NCBI GenBank assembly: GCA_037039925.1
Contig: JAXRKP010001048.1
Coordinates: forward strand, 17,501-81,500
From: Doris montereyensis
Lineage: Eukaryota; Mollusca; Gastropoda; Nudibranchia; Dorididae
Direction of reading: 5' to 3'
DNA: 64,000 nucleotides
Within the stretch, counting starts at the first letter, position 1, and each line of letters begins with the position of its first letter. Of the stretch, positions 45,818-58,072 are shown in pieces. The translations under genes were made by a program, and so were the position numbers. Under the pieces are notes generated by a model. That model was given only the letters and a program-made list of their open reading frames with translations. It was not told the origin of the DNA and did no database searches.

Positions 45818-48070
45818 CAGTGGACAAGTAAGCACCTGTACGGGGAGTAGATGATCCCGCCCTCCACGAGTCTCCTGCTACCTTGCATCTTGGTAACCAA
45901 AGGTTAAGGGAGTTAACCCTGAAAGAAAATAACCTGCTGCCTTGCAGGCCGGTCTTGACTGACCAAAGGCTAAGGGGAGTTAACCCTGACAGAAAATAAC
46001 AACCTGCTGCCTTGAAGGGATCTTGAATGACTAAAGGCTAAGGGAGTTAACCCTGACAGAAAATAACAGGGCCCGGTAGGGGCCTCAGGGGTGGCAGCCC
46101 CACCATCTACATATGGTACAGTGGGCTAATCCCCTGCTTATCCAAAACAACCTGATTCAAAGTAATATATACAATGATATACCCGGCTTGAACTTTCAAA
46201 GACGACTCTGGAGAAGAATACGGACTGTGATTTTTGGAACATAGAATGTTAGGGCAATTAATGGAAAGGAGTTAGAATTAGCTGAAGAAATGGAAAATTT
46301 CAAAGTAGATATTTTGGCTATTACAGAAACAAAGAAAAAAGGACAACGAATAGAAAATTTGGACCAAATCATACTTTAATCTTCTCAGGAGTAGATGTCA
46401 AAGATAGAGCTAGAGCAGGAGTAGGCCTCTTAATGCATAAAAGGGAAGAAATGTTACTAGAAAGTTGGAAATTTGTAAGCCCACGGCTATTAGAGGTAAA
46501 TATTAAACCAAAAGGAAGAGAAATTAAATTATTAATAGCTTATGGACCAAACGAAGATGCCACCAAAGAAAAAGATATCTTTGAAAACGATTTACAAATA
46601 GGTGCAAAGAATCTCAAACCCAAACAGGAACTAATGGCTTAAGGAGTTTTAAACGCTAGAGTAGGCAACAATGTAGAAACATCAGGAGGAGTAATAGGTA
46701 AAGAAGGAGAGACAACAACTTCTCCAAATGAGAGAGACTAATAGATTTTTGCCTAAAGAATAACATGAAAATAGCTAACACATTTTTTCCTCATAAAGAT
46801 ATCCACAAATAAACAAGACAAACGAAAAGTGAATGATAGACTACATAATAGTTAGCAGCTCCCTTTTTTACAGTACAATGGATGCTAGAGTAAGCAGAGG
46901 AGCTGAAATATTTAGTGATCATCACCTAGGGATAGCCAAAATGAGATTATTAACTGAAGAAAACAAACAGAAAAGGAAAGAGAAGAAAGCTACTAAACTC
47001 AAAATAGAAGAACTAAATAAACCAATAGTAAAACAGATGTACCAATTCAGGATAAAAAGATTATCAGTGAAAGGCAGATGGATCTGAAGGAAAGCACAAT
47101 AGAAGAAAAGTGGCAAATGTATAAAGAAACATCTCAGTTGTACTGAAGAGGTCTGTGGTAGGAAACAAATTAAAGGAGATGGGAAAAGGACAGCATGGTG
47201 GAATGAGAATGTCAAGACTAAGATCAAAGAAAAGAAAGATACCTGGAAGAAAACTTGCAAACAAAGAGACCAGAGGATAGGATAGATTACGTGAGTAAAA
47301 GAACTATCGCCAAAGAGGAAGTTAGGAAAGCAAAACAGGAACAATGGGAAGAGTTTGACAAAGACTTCAAGAAAGCTATCAATGATTCATCAAGGAAATC
47401 AAAAGCTGTTGTAGGGAGCAATGAAGAGCATGAGAAAGACCAAAGCATGCCCAATACGACAAATTAAGAATTGCCAAAGGAGAAATAATGAAAGGAGACA
47501 GTGAAATCATGGAAACGTGGAGAAAGTATTTTCAACAATTACATTATAATCCCTCCAGAACATATGAAACAAGGAGTACAGATCAATTATTAAGAGTAAC
47601 AAGTAATTGAGATGAGACAGCTGAAGATGTACATATCTCAATGGAAGAACTTCAAACAGCTATAAGAAAAGTGAAATTAGAAAAGCCCCAGGAGCAGATC
47701 AAGTTTATCCAGAAATGATTAAAAACCAAGGGAAAGAGGCAGACAAACTACTACATGCAATATGTCAACAAGCATGGAAGTCCAAACAGGTGCCAGACGA
47801 CTGGAAAAAGGGAATAGATACCAATATACAAGAAAGGATCAACTATGGAATACTCAAACTATAGAGGGATATCACTACTTAGCGTACAGGAAAAGTATAT
47901 GCCAGTATTCTGGAAATGAGACTAAGGAAAAGAGTAGACGATCAGATTGAAGAACACCAGAGTAGATTTAGACCAGGAAGAAGTGTAGGCCGTCATTGAA
48001 CACTGTCAGACAATCAGACAAATCTTAGAAAATGAGAGAAACATTGGCTTGCACCTGTGTTTCATTGAAA
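45818..48070 (+). mobile_element. RTE-like LINE, second copy, 3'-truncated
   Basis: It starts with CAGTGGACAAGTAAGCACCT, the same end as the copy at 16391. Three ~65-bp 5' repeats (45880-46070, GGCTAAGGGAGTTAACCCTG) follow, then a degraded endonuclease (46250-46880; SWKFVSPRLLEVNIKPKG, SRGAEIFSDHHLGIAK), a linker, and the first RT blocks (AICQQAWKSKQVPDDWKKG, RPGRSV). Homology ends at about 48070, before the YADD block. Loss of the 3' end is unusual for a LINE and points to a later deletion. Numerous stops and frameshifts are present. Confidence 0.85.
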
Positions 48071-48192
48071 ATTTGTCAATTGACGTGTCTGGTCTTAGAG
48101 AACACACATAGAGCAAAATTTAATATTTGCCATTAAAACGTGTCTGGTCTTGCAGAGAGAGTAGCATGGCAATTATTGAAGAATTTGACGTG

Positions 48193-48371
48193 TGTGGCAC
48201 ATTACATACACGAAGACAATGAAAGGTAAATTCTAGTGTGTCGAGTGATGTTATTTTATTGATCATGAAAACAACAAGAGAAAGTAAAGTGAACTGTGTG
48301 GGTCTCTTGTAGTCCTAGCAGTCTTGATAATTGTTCGTACATGTACGTATGTAGATATTGTGTGCACCACA
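48193..48371 (-). repeat. 3' LTR of the Gypsy element
   Basis: It starts TGTGGCACATTACATACACG and ends GTGTGCACCACA in + orientation, so the ends are the inverted TGTGG/CCACA. It matches the segment at 52477-52652 almost base for base. Confidence 0.95.
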
Positions 48372-48386
48372 CAAGCCCCCCCAAAG
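48372..48386 (-). other. Polypurine tract
   Basis: Minus-strand CTTTGGGGGGGCTTG directly precedes the 3' LTR. The G-run next to the LTR is as expected for second-strand priming, though it contains C and T. Confidence 0.7.
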
Positions 48387-48396
48387 ACTGACTAGG

Positions 48397-49568
48397 TCAA
48401 TTTTGTTGGAAACGTCGAGGCTGTTGGATGTGACGGCCGGAGCGTGACGTCTTGTTGGAGGTTGAAGGTGGCGTAGGTTCTCTAGACTTCGGGTGCTGAT
48501 TACTGCTAGTACTACTACTAGTGGGTGGTCGGCCACGACGTGGAGGTATTGCCACAGATATTGGTTGAGTAGCATCTACGTAGGCAGTTTTCAGTCTGTC
48601 TATTGAGATCCGCTCTGTACGTCCTCCCATATCGATAAGAAAGGTTTTATCTCCAGGTGCGATGACAGAATATGGGCCTGTATATGGCCGTTGCAGTGGG
48701 CCTCGTTGCGCATTTGCACGAATATACACATACTTCGCCGTGGCAAGGGAACGTGGCACACATGTCTGCAAAGAACTATGGTGTTGGGTTGGTCGAGGAG
48801 CATGTAAAGGTGCGTTGGTACGGAATGCAGTTAAGAATTCTTCCGGCGAGCGCTGTGATGAGCAGCCTGGCACAAATTCTCCTGGAACGGTTAGTGGTTC
48901 ACCATACACGAGCTCAGCTGAAGAGTAACCAATGTCCTCCTTAGGCGAGATTCTGATGCCAAGGAGGACCCAAGGAAGTTCGTCCACCCAACCAGGACCT
49001 GCAAAGGCGTGCTTTCAAAGATGCTTTCAGTGATCGGTGAAAGCGTTCAATCATCCCGTTAGCCTGTGGATGGTAGGCGGTTGTGTGATGAACATTCACC
49101 CCAAGTCGAGATGCCATTTGTTTCCACAAGGCAGAGGTGAACTGCGGTCCACGGTCAGATGACATGTCTGTCGGTACCGAAACGTGCAATCCAGCACGAA
49201 ATGAGTGCTCGCATGCACTCGTCAGCTGTAGTGTCTCTAAGTGGGATAGCCTCTGGCCAACGAGTATTTGTGTCAATGATGGTCAAGATGTGTGAAAATC
49301 CACGTGATTGAGGTAGTGGTCCGACCAAGTCAATGTTAATATGTGAGAACCTTTTCTCTGGTACTGAAAATGTCTCTAGAGGTGCCCTCGTGTGTTTTTG
49401 TATCTTTGAGCTTTGGCAATTATGACACTCTCTGACCCATGCCGAAACTTGTTTCTTAAGTGCATGCCAAACAAATTTTTCGCTTAGCAGTTTGACTGTG
49501 GCTTTCACTCCTGGGTGTGAAGTGTTGTGAATCATTTCAAACACTGATCGTCTGAAGTCAAGGGGCAC
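48397..49568 (-). pseudogene. Gypsy integrase
   Basis: The N-terminal HHCC zinc finger is visible: HNTSHPG and then CHNCQSSKIQKH. The core has HINIDLVGPLP, FSHILTIIDTNTRWPEA and, in a second frame, SDRGPQFTSALWKQM and YHPQANGMIERFHRSLK (D, D, E). The C-terminal part (48987-48397) reads LPWVLLGIRISPKEDIGYSS and ends GRHIQQPRRFQQN at a stop 11 bp before the PPT. Three frames are used. Confidence 0.93.
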
Positions 49569-49729
49569 GATAGGACATCATGGACGGCCAGTTGAAATGT
49601 CGCAGATGAGGTCTGGGCCTTTTGAGTCTACTTTAGCCATGGCGATCTGCAGATTAGTGATGGCTGTTTTGTACGCTTGTACCTCGAAGCTTGCCTCTTG
49701 CGATTTAGCCATGGCTGAGTAGTCTATAC

Positions 49730-50193
49730 CTATTGAGACTGTGTCAGCAACTGCACGGAGAGGCAATCTGCGACAGAGTTATCTTTTCCTGATATGTGAC
49801 GGATATCAGTGGTAAATTCCGATATAGCAGAAAGTTGTCTTTGTTGTCGCGCAGACCATGGCTCAGTGACTTTAGACATAGCGTGCACTAAAGGTTTGTG
49901 GTCCGTAAAAATTGCGAATTGTCTTCCTTCTATAATGAAGCGGAAATGTCGAATTGCTAGGTGTATACCAAGAAGCTCTCTGTCAAAAGTGCTGTATTTT
50001 TGTTCCGGCTTCCGTAGCTGGCGACTGAAGAAGGCGAGGGTTCCCAATGATCCAGGGTGAACTGTTCAAGCACTGCTCCAACCGCAATGTCCGAAGCGTC
50101 GCAAGTGAGGGCGAGAGGACAATCATGTTGAGGATGAGCCAGTAACGATGCATTAGCTAATGCAGCCTTGCTGTCGTCGAAGGCTTGTTTCAT
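49730..50193 (-). pseudogene. Gypsy RNase H domain
   Basis: LALTCDASDIAVGAVLEQ carries the first catalytic Asp. In the next frame LAFFSRQLRKPEQKYSTFDR, ELLGIHLAIRHFRF and FAIFTDHKPLVHA carry the Glu and second Asp. One frameshift near 50045 divides it. Confidence 0.92.
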
Positions 50194-50235
50194 TTCTCGG
50201 GTCCATGTTAGTGCTTGTTTCCTTTTTTGTATTCT

Positions 50236-50943
50236 TCAATGAGGAATATAGAGGATGGAGGTAGCAGCGATTTTAGGTATAAACCGATGATAAAAATTGA
50301 GCATGCCAAGAAATTCTTGTAGTGATTTTGTGTTCTTGGGTTTGGGGAAATCTTTTACCGCCTGTACTTTCGAGGCCACTGGTTTTGATCCGGAAGAGGA
50401 TACCTGATGTCCCAGGAAAGTAAGAGACTTGACTCCAAACAGACATTTTTTCAAGACGGATGACGAGGCCGTGGTTTTTCAAACGTTGAAAGACGTTGTT
50501 GAGGTCTTCTATGTGCTTAGACTCAGAGGAACTTGCAACAAGGATATCATCCAAGTAGCAAAAAACACATTCAAGGTCCTGGAAAATGGAGTCCATTAAA
50601 CGTTGAAAAATCTGTGCAGGTTTTTCAACCCGAAAGGCATACGAAGAAACTCCCACAGACCGAATGGTGTGATCACAGCAGTCTTGGGAACATCCTCTGG
50701 GGCAACCGGAATTTGATGGTAACCACGAATAAGGTCAACTTTAGAGAAAATGGCTTTTCCTTTCAGACGAGCAGAAAAATCTTGGATGTGTGGAACCGGG
50801 TACCGGTCGGGTACAGTAGCGTCATTTAGTCGACGAAAATCTCCACAAGGTCTTAGACTTCCATCCGATTTGGGGACAATATGAAGAGGTGAAGCCCATG
50901 GACTATTGGACTTCCGTATTATGCCCATCTTCTCCATCTCCAT
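50236..50943 (-). pseudogene. Gypsy reverse transcriptase domain
   Basis: Blocks in order: [61 protein letters not shown], then CYLDDILVASSS (catalytic YLDD) and FLGHQVSSSGSKP. The block from RMPFGL to YLDD crosses a frame change near 50600-50650. Confidence 0.93.
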
Positions 50944-51120
50944 GAACTCCTTTTTGGCTGCAAACAGTTTCTCTAATAAAACGATAATAATAATAAAGAC
51001 AGTCGGCCTTTTGTCGGTATAAAAAGTTGAACTCCATGCTTTACTTCTAAAGTCGAAAATGTTGGACGTAAGATTTCAGGATACTGATGTAAAATTTTTC
51101 TAAATTTGTTGCTGTTTGGT

Positions 51121-51450
51121 TCAACGTAGGGAAAGGTTGACGTTACTCATGGTAACTGAACTCACAGAACATGGAATGGGAGAAAAGGTTTCTGCATCAA
51201 TCAAACGCTGGCTGCGAATGTCGACAAGGAGATTATGTTGATAGAAAGTCAGCCCCAAGAAGGGGCGTTTCACCTCCACACTGATGAGACGTGCTTGGAA
51301 AGTACGCGAGCCAAAACGAAGAGGTACTACGCGGGAACCATAGGTCGCTATGGAAGAACCGTTGGCAGCTTGCAAGGATGGGGCCTGTACCTCCCAGTGT
51401 TTGTCAAACAATGAGGCGGGAGTGACAGATACTTGTGCTCCCGTGTCCAC
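51121..51450 (-). pseudogene. Gypsy aspartic protease domain
   Basis: MDTGAQVSVTPASLFDK has the active-site DTGA. RPFLGLTFYQHNLLVDIRSQ gives the later LG(A/L)xFL-type block. It is in a separate frame from its neighbours. Confidence 0.85.
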
Positions 51451-52240
51451 TAAGAACCGACTTTTGATGTCTCATCTGTCACGATGAGTTGGAGGTTCCT
51501 TAAAGATGACTGTGAAAATTCAGCGGCATAGGCATAGCATCTCGGGTCAACAGCAGGTGTATTTACTGTTGACCCGACTTTCCGTTTTCCCTGGTTCTTT
51601 TTGAATGCCGACAGACTTGAACAATTTGTAATGTTCACAAGATTGTAAGCATCGGCGAGCGTTCGAACCAAATCGTCGGTGATACCAACAAATGGAGTCT
51701 ATTTCTGCTGGGTTTCCTTCTGGTGTGATTGAAGCAGATGCTTGTGATATTACTACTGGTGTTGAGTGCGAAGCATTAAAAAAGATTATCTGCCTCCTGG
51801 GCCAATGATCTGTAGTCCTGAAGGTATGTGGAGTTGGCCAAAGGAAGGCGAATACTGGCAGGAGTTGCCTTAAAAATAGCTGTCTGAACAGCAGGCAAGG
51901 CTTATGGTTACCCAAGAGAACCAGCATCATATCCATCAATTCAGATGGTTTCCTGTCCCCTAATCCATTCAAATTCAGTAGAGTGTTTGCCCTTTCCGTC
52001 CCGGACAGACCAAACGTTGACAGGAGATATTCTTTAAGATGTCTGTATTTCTCAACAGTTGGAGGAGATGAGATGATGGGTAGTGCTCTTTGCTGTATCC
52101 GAATCCAGCGCCACCACCACATGATAGTATTTAGTATCATCAGAAGTTATTTGACAAAGGACAAATTGTGCTTCACTCTGGGCAAACCAGGCAGCAGGGC
52201 AGGAGGTCCAGAATGTTGGTAGCTTATGCCACAGACTCCA
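51450..52240 (-). pseudogene. Gypsy gag-like region
   Basis: The frame at 52140-51547 reads PTVEKYRHLKEYLLSTFGLS and then LLNLNGLGDRKPSELMDMML, the LGDRKPSELL-type capsid block of Gypsy gag proteins. A second frame (51671-51450) follows with VRTLADAYNLV. Frames shift at least twice. Confidence 0.8.
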
Positions 52241-52460
52241 CAGCCATGTCGATAACAGGAAGTGGAAGTGAAGATCTAAAATGATATATACTGGTTTAAC
52301 TGTAGTGTAGTTTTATAGGCCAAGTAGTGTAGGTCTAGATCTAGAGAAACGATGATAGACGAAAATAGTAAACAAGGCTTAGAATAGATACAAACCAGAC
52401 TGTGTAGATCTAGAGATCTAAATTTATATCATAATAGATAACAATAATTATAAAAATTTA

Positions 52461-52474
52461 ACGTCAGGTCACCA
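52461..52474 (-). other. Primer-binding site, tRNA-Trp-like
   Basis: Minus-strand TGGTGACCTGACGT lies two bases inside the 5' LTR. TGGTGACC complements an animal tRNA-Trp 3' end (GGTCACCA). The next bases agree only with a gap, so the primer identity is an inference. Confidence 0.6.
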
Positions 52475-52476
52475 TT

Positions 52477-52652
52477 TGTGGCACATTACATACACGAAGA
52501 CAATGAAAGGTAAATTCTAGTGTAAATGATGTTATTTTATTGATCATGAAAACAACAAGAGAAAGTAAAGTCAACTGTGTGGGTCTCTTGTAGTCCTAGC
52601 AGTCTTGATAATTGTTCGTACATGTACGTATGTAGATATTGTGTGCACCACA
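52477..52652 (-). repeat. 5' LTR of the Gypsy element
   Basis: It is the same sequence as the left LTR, without an extra few bases near 48235. In minus orientation it precedes the primer-binding site. Promoter motifs could not be assigned with confidence. Confidence 0.95.
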
Positions 52653-55250
52653 TAGAAATAATCTTTTTTTCCTGCTCCGCTTTGTTGTTTCATATTACAT
52701 GTTCCAACCTCAACCTCTGTCATGTAAAGTCCTTTCTTCAAAGAATAAAATTTTTCAATTTATCTTCAAATTTTCAATCTATACGGACCATGTATACATT
52801 GTATTTGGGTCTCATGAAGTCTGTGACACCTACGTTCAGGTTGAATGATATTTTACATTGACCTCCCTAGCCTGCACTCCATCTGCATATTTTGTAGAAA
52901 AAAATTGCAAAAAGACACAAACTAGATTTAGCCCTAGCTGTTACTCCTACTCCTACAACAAAAAAAGGACTAAGGAGATGAAAAAAAACATAAAGAATAA
53001 CATTAACAAGCAGTCATGTTAAAATTCTTTTATTTCAATTTAGAACTAATTTTTCTTTCTTTTCTCTTATTTCCCCAAATTGACAAAAATTCAAAGCGTA
53101 ACTAATATAGTACAGCTTTTCATAGTGCAATTTGTCAGATTATCGAGACATCCGGATTATCAAATCCCCGATCAAAGTGTCACATTGATAATGGTCTCAG
53201 AACTCACAGTAATGAAGGCCTGACCATAGGTCCTATTAAATGCGAAAGAAGACACGAAAAAGATAAAAGAGGTAAAAGACACGAAAAGATTTTGCACTTA
53301 AAGAGGGTCAGGGTCGTCAGCCTAAATATAGGGCACTGACTCTTCTCGTATTACGATGTCGTTAAGCCCTAAATTTGAGAGCCAGACTCTCCCAGATAGA
53401 CGCACTGGTCGCCCTATCTATAGGACATATTATAAGCTCTTCTGGGGATATATACATCAACTTTGCTTTCATTTCACCTTGGTAAACAACAACACATGCT
53501 GTGAATCTGGTACTGTTTGGAATAGGAAATACCCTAGGTGCAATGCTTCGTGAGGCATTATCACTCGCTGTCTTTTCGTGTCTTTTATGTCTTTTAGCGT
53601 CTTTTAGATAGATTTAGTGACACTCCGTGACCATGCATTTTACGAGGATAACAGCAATACAATGTTCTTCATCACTGCCTAGATCTGTCTCTCTCTCTCT
53701 GACTTGTGTCTCAGGTTTCTCGAATACACACAATTAGATAGCCAGAAAGAAGAAAAAGGAGAAAAGAGGTGAAGAGGAAGAAGAAGAGAAGAGAGTGAGA
53801 AGTTGAGAGTGTGCCCTCAGCAGACTGGTTAGACTGTCTCGAACTGCTGAGTGTTCAGTTTATCAAAGCAATAACATTTAGGTCTTCGGATCCCGAAATT
53901 TCCAGATTATCCGGTACAAACAAAAGAAAAAATACATCCCCAGTTCATCTGCGTGGGGATTATCAACCACGCTAGCGCTATTCGTCATTATGACGGATAT
54001 ACTTTGCCACTATCCATCGTTAACTTTAATGGTGAAAGGAGCTCATCTCTCATTAGAGTTCGTCATTAATGATGAATGGACTTGACCACTATCCGTCATT
54101 AATGATGAATGATGGATAAATAGATTCCAGTTAAATTAGGTATATAAACTAGTTATTTTTGTAAGATGTACAGTGAATAGATCTGCTGATGATTTATTTT
54201 GTTATTATTTGACATTTCCCCTATTTTCCCCCTGAATATGACAAATTACAGATGAATGCTGGATAGGAACGATTCACCATTAGATCTAAATGTGACTAGA
54301 TAGTGGTTTGATATATACAAATCTCTCTCTCTCCCCAGTGTGCGTGTCTCTCCTTCTATCTTTCTTGGTCTTGTGTGTTTGTCTTTCTCACTCTCTCTCT
54401 CTAGATCAGTCACGTGTGTGATAATAGATGTCTCCCTCTCCCTATCTTCAAAAGTCTTGTGTCACTATTCAACATAGGTCTAGATCTAGATCATCTATGT
54501 GCATGTGTGACAGATTGTAGGATTTGATCTGAAGATGAAGAAACTCCTCTGGTGTGAACACGCCGTAACACGAGAATAATCTAAATCTAGATATAGCTCT
54601 AGATTCCACGACAACACCTGACAGCAACGGTAACAAAATAAGTGTTAGATTACAGTGTGCTAGCCTTACTGGGTTATATGGATAGATCCTAGATCTAGAT
54701 CTTGAATGATGCCTAGATTGAATATAATATGACTATGGTTTGTAAAAAGAACATAAAATTGAAATCATTTAGCTTTTAAATCTAGGAATCTAGATCTACC
54801 TCTAAAGATAAGTTGCATTTTGAACTATCAACTCGTTTAATAAAAAATGTGAATGAGACAGAATCCAGATCCAGAATGATTTACCGCCGCTGTAATCTCG
54901 ACCTAGCCTAAGATTACTAGGAACTAAGAGCTGATTAACAGTCATTGCGGAAAATCCGTTTTTCAAGTCTGGCAACTTTCGCCCCGAATCCATTCTTGTT
55001 TTAAATGTAGCCTGTTAATAATGTTACAGATATGTGATTGTGATATGGGCCATATATCTAGATCTTTAAATGATGGAAGAAGACGTGGGGTTGGTGGGTA
55101 ATCGAAGGAGAAGATGATCGCTCTTGCCTGATAAATTATAGGCGAAATATGACAATAAGTGACAACTCCGCTAATAAAGATAGAACAAACGCGTGACGTT
55201 TCGGGTATAACCCTTCGTCAGACAACAAACGAGAAATATCTAGAATCTAG
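52653..55250. other. Intergenic sequence rich in TCTAGATCTAGATC motifs
   Basis: No gene is supported. The palindromic motif AGATCTAGATCT and its shorter forms recur at 52330-52440 (inside the Gypsy interior's edge), 54478-54495, 54585-54605, 54688-54700 and 54780-54800. 53105-53215 and 53880-53920 resemble the repeat at 4.2-4.7 kb. ATGATGAATG-type repeats at 54000-54120 form short inverted copies. CGTGACGTTTCGGGTATAAC at 55191 resembles a common repeat-end sequence. Confidence 0.5.
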
Positions 55251-55469
55251 ATCTAAGCACTAGATATCTCTACCTAAGGCATCACACAATGTGATGTCAG
55301 AAGAAAAACAGAAACGAGGAAGAAAGAAAGAAAAGACGGTGGTGATAAAAAAAAGTGAGTAGAAGAAGGAAATGTGAAGAATATATAGGAGCGAGAATGG
55401 AAGGTTCAGATCTAGAATGAAATAAAAATATGAAAATAAGTAAGTAATAAAAGGTATGAAGGAGATAGT

Positions 55470-55549
<80 letters not shown>

Positions 55550-55553
55550 GAAG

Positions 55554-55636
<83 letters not shown>
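55470..55636. repeat. (GA)n microsatellite
   Basis: Two GA runs are separated by AAAAAGGAAGAATG at about 55543. The Ser/Leu and Arg/Glu frames are by-products. Confidence 0.97.
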
Positions 55637-55639
<3 letters not shown>

Positions 55640-56615
55640 GTATGGGAAACAAGAACGAAGAAAGAGGATAACTATAAGACTAGGTATATATCTCACTGGG
55701 TCTAGAGAAAGAAGAAATAATAGAGAATGAATGAAAGGAAGTATCAATCAAGGCAAAAATTTACACTGAGTGCGGAATGTATATTAATATATACAAATTA
55801 CAAATGTGTCAATACAATAAGGGGATAAAATAAACGACTCATCTGAAATGCCAAATAGCACTAGGTGATGTGCTGTCGAAGCTTCAAAGTCTTAAGCGTC
55901 TTTGTATGATAAAATCTAGTGATTACTGATAAGGCCCACAATACCATAGCCCTAGGTATGTACAGTAAACTAGTAGCCGCTTAACATCATACCACCGAAG
56001 ATTCCGCTCAGCCAAAAGATCCCACTTTTCTCAGAAACTGACCTTTATTTACTTTTTAAAAATGTACCACTTTTGGGAACAGATCAAACGAAATTCTAAT
56101 GTTCTAACTATCCTAGCCGTCCTTAAGTTACCAATGACAACTATCCATTCATAAACTTGACTATGATATTAATGCAACCACCTGTGCATAATTAAAGTGT
56201 TGTATAGTAAACTGCTACGCCCAACCAATACGAGAAGGCCGCTCGGTATCCATCTTAGCACACATCGTACCGTATGAAGGCCAAATTTTGCCTGTTAACC
56301 TTGAGGTATGAAAACCGGCTTTTCAGTGGGAATGGAATTTTAAATTATTTCATGACGTATTTTTATTGGATTTTTTCTTTCTTTCTTTCATTTATTGGCT
56401 CAAATAAAGCTTAAAACTAGCTTTCTGGTTGGTCAACGTGAAAGAAAATCGAGAAAACTGATGTTATCTTCGCGTCATCAGTGAACCTTGATAGTATCCA
56501 ATAAGATAGGAGGTGTCAGGTCTCGAGGTACGAAGAATAGACCCTTCTGTTGTTACAGTACGGTGAGAAAGATTTCACGTCCACCCAGATTCAGTTCGGC
56601 TGACATCCCACTTTT
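55640..56615. other. Intergenic sequence, nothing recognised
   Basis: Unique-looking sequence without a supported gene or repeat family. Confidence 0.55.
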
Positions 56616-56622
56616 TGTTTAT

Positions 56623-56642
56623 CTGTCATCTGCGTTTTTGCC
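56623..56642 (+). repeat. Left terminal inverted repeat of the hAT-like element
   Basis: CTGTCATCTGCGTTTTTGCC matches the inverse of the right end at 58810-58829 in its first 11 bases exactly and in most of the rest. Confidence 0.75.
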
Positions 56643-56893
56643 AAATTGGGGTCTAAAGTTTACCAAATTTTGCCCCCAAAAAAAACAAAATTGCCGAAAA
56701 ATTTGCCAAAAAGGGCCCACATTTGTCAAAAAAATTTGCCGGACAGAATTAAGCATCAACAAATATAAACATGCCATATGTGGAAAAATAAATAAAAAAG
56801 ACAATTTATAGTTAAAAGAAGCAGCCTTTATTAATTCCACACTTTAAGGCAATAATACTAATAATAAAATCAAAAGTTCTATAGCGCCTTTCC

Positions 56894-57486
56894 TTAATTA
56901 CTCAAAAAAGAGGCATCACTAAACTTATTGTAGTAAAGGGAAAACTAGTCCTTTGATGTTGTCTTCCGTGAGTCTCCGCCTTCTAGAAGACAAAACAAGA
57001 TTGTACAAAAGAAAAACTTCGCTCAGCATCAGCTGACGAGCATGTTGAAGGCGTACCGGGACGCCAGTGCAGCAGGCAGGAACATGATCTGCCGCAGACT
57101 TCCAAAAAAAGGTCAGATCAATGTTCCCAGTAACGGACTCTCTCACTGCACTGGGCCCCATTTCTCAATATATCTCCTCAACTCATGCTGGGAAGATCAA
57201 TGAAGTCCGGAATAGCGGTGTATTGAGAGATGTCACAAGACATAAACGGAATGTTCTTCGGGTTGAAAATCCTAATCTCTTTTAAAAAATTGACACCAGG
57301 CTGCCCTTCCTTCGACATGTATTTCAGCAGCTTAGCATGTGTGGCCTGATAGGCTGAGAAAACCGCTGTCTGGCTTCTTCTTTGTCGTTCCTTGATAAAT
57401 TTTGAGGGAAGAACTCCTCTCTGCTTCCGCCATGCTCCTCCTGAGTCTGTGTACTGAAACTCCAGTTCTTCCAGTGCATCCCAAAC
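56894..57486 (-). pseudogene. hAT transposase, C-terminal dimerisation part
   Basis: After CCCTTCATAG it reads VWDALEELEFQYTDSGG, AVFSAYQATHAKLLKYMS and FLKEIRIFNPKNIPFMSCD. Two frame changes later it gives FFWKSAADHVP, DAERSFSLYNLVLSSRRRRL and TEDNIKGL. The (S)ADAERSFSLYNLVLSxRRxxL block is the hAT dimerisation motif. The breaks fall near homopolymers, so assembly errors are possible. Confidence 0.85.
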
Positions 57487-57821
57487 CTATGAAGGGGGTG
57501 GGAGAAAGGAAGGAAATAGGAACATAAAAAGGTTACAAAGGAAATATGTGCGCACCATACCTGAAAATGTAAGATAATAAACAGGATACAAATGAATAGG
57601 AAAGAAGGAAATACCAGTAGTGAATATTATTGTACCAGGCATGTTAGGCCCAAAACTTAAATGTAAATCTTTAAAATGTAATAAAAAATAAAATATTAAC
57701 AGAGTGTGGACCGTTCAAAAGAGTAAAACTGGAGAGGTTTGTGGGAGTGACATAAAAGGAAATTTACAGATACCTCATAAATATAAAACCAACAGCGAAA
57801 TGTAAAAAAAAAAAAAGTTAC

Positions 57822-58072
57822 CTTAATAGCAAAGAGCTTTCTGGCTTTGAAAAAAAGTCAGTCAGCTCAATGAAGGAACACTCTTTGCTACAATGAAGGC
57901 CATGTCAGCTTTGAGTCTCTGAGCAGCGGCTTCGTCTCTCATTACATTCAACAAGATCTGAAGCGACTCTGGACCCTGTCCTCTGGAATGAAGTTCTTCC
58001 TCCTCCAAAAAGTGCTTATAGAGGTGCAGCTTGGCATTGTGGTATTTCACGGTCTCGTACCAGCAATTCCAC
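57822..58072 (-). pseudogene. hAT transposase, middle part
   Basis: After acceptor TTTTCTAACCAG it reads RWNCWYETVKYHNAKLHLYK, then RLKADMAFIVAKS. The frame changes before FIELTDFF, next to a run of seven A/T bases, so one or two single-base indels interrupt it. TRWNxWYETVKYH is the conserved hAT block after the catalytic region. Donor GTAACT follows. Confidence 0.8.

Larger units (their letters stand above)
48193..52652 (-). mobile_element. Gypsy/Ty3 LTR retrotransposon, complete structure but frameshifted
   Basis: Two LTRs of about 177 bp bound a 4.1-kb interior that reads on the minus strand: PBS, gag-like region, protease, RT, RNase H, integrase, PPT. The gene order (RT before integrase) is that of Gypsy/Ty3. 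The frames are broken by about six indels. The LTRs are very similar except near one block (GTGTCGAGTG vs AAATG), suggesting a fairly recent insertion. The flanking five bases (ACGTG left, TAGAA right) are not a duplication. Confidence 0.95.

Noticed and set aside
48662..48944. Plus-strand frames of about 90 codons
   Set aside because: They are shadows of the Gypsy integrase.
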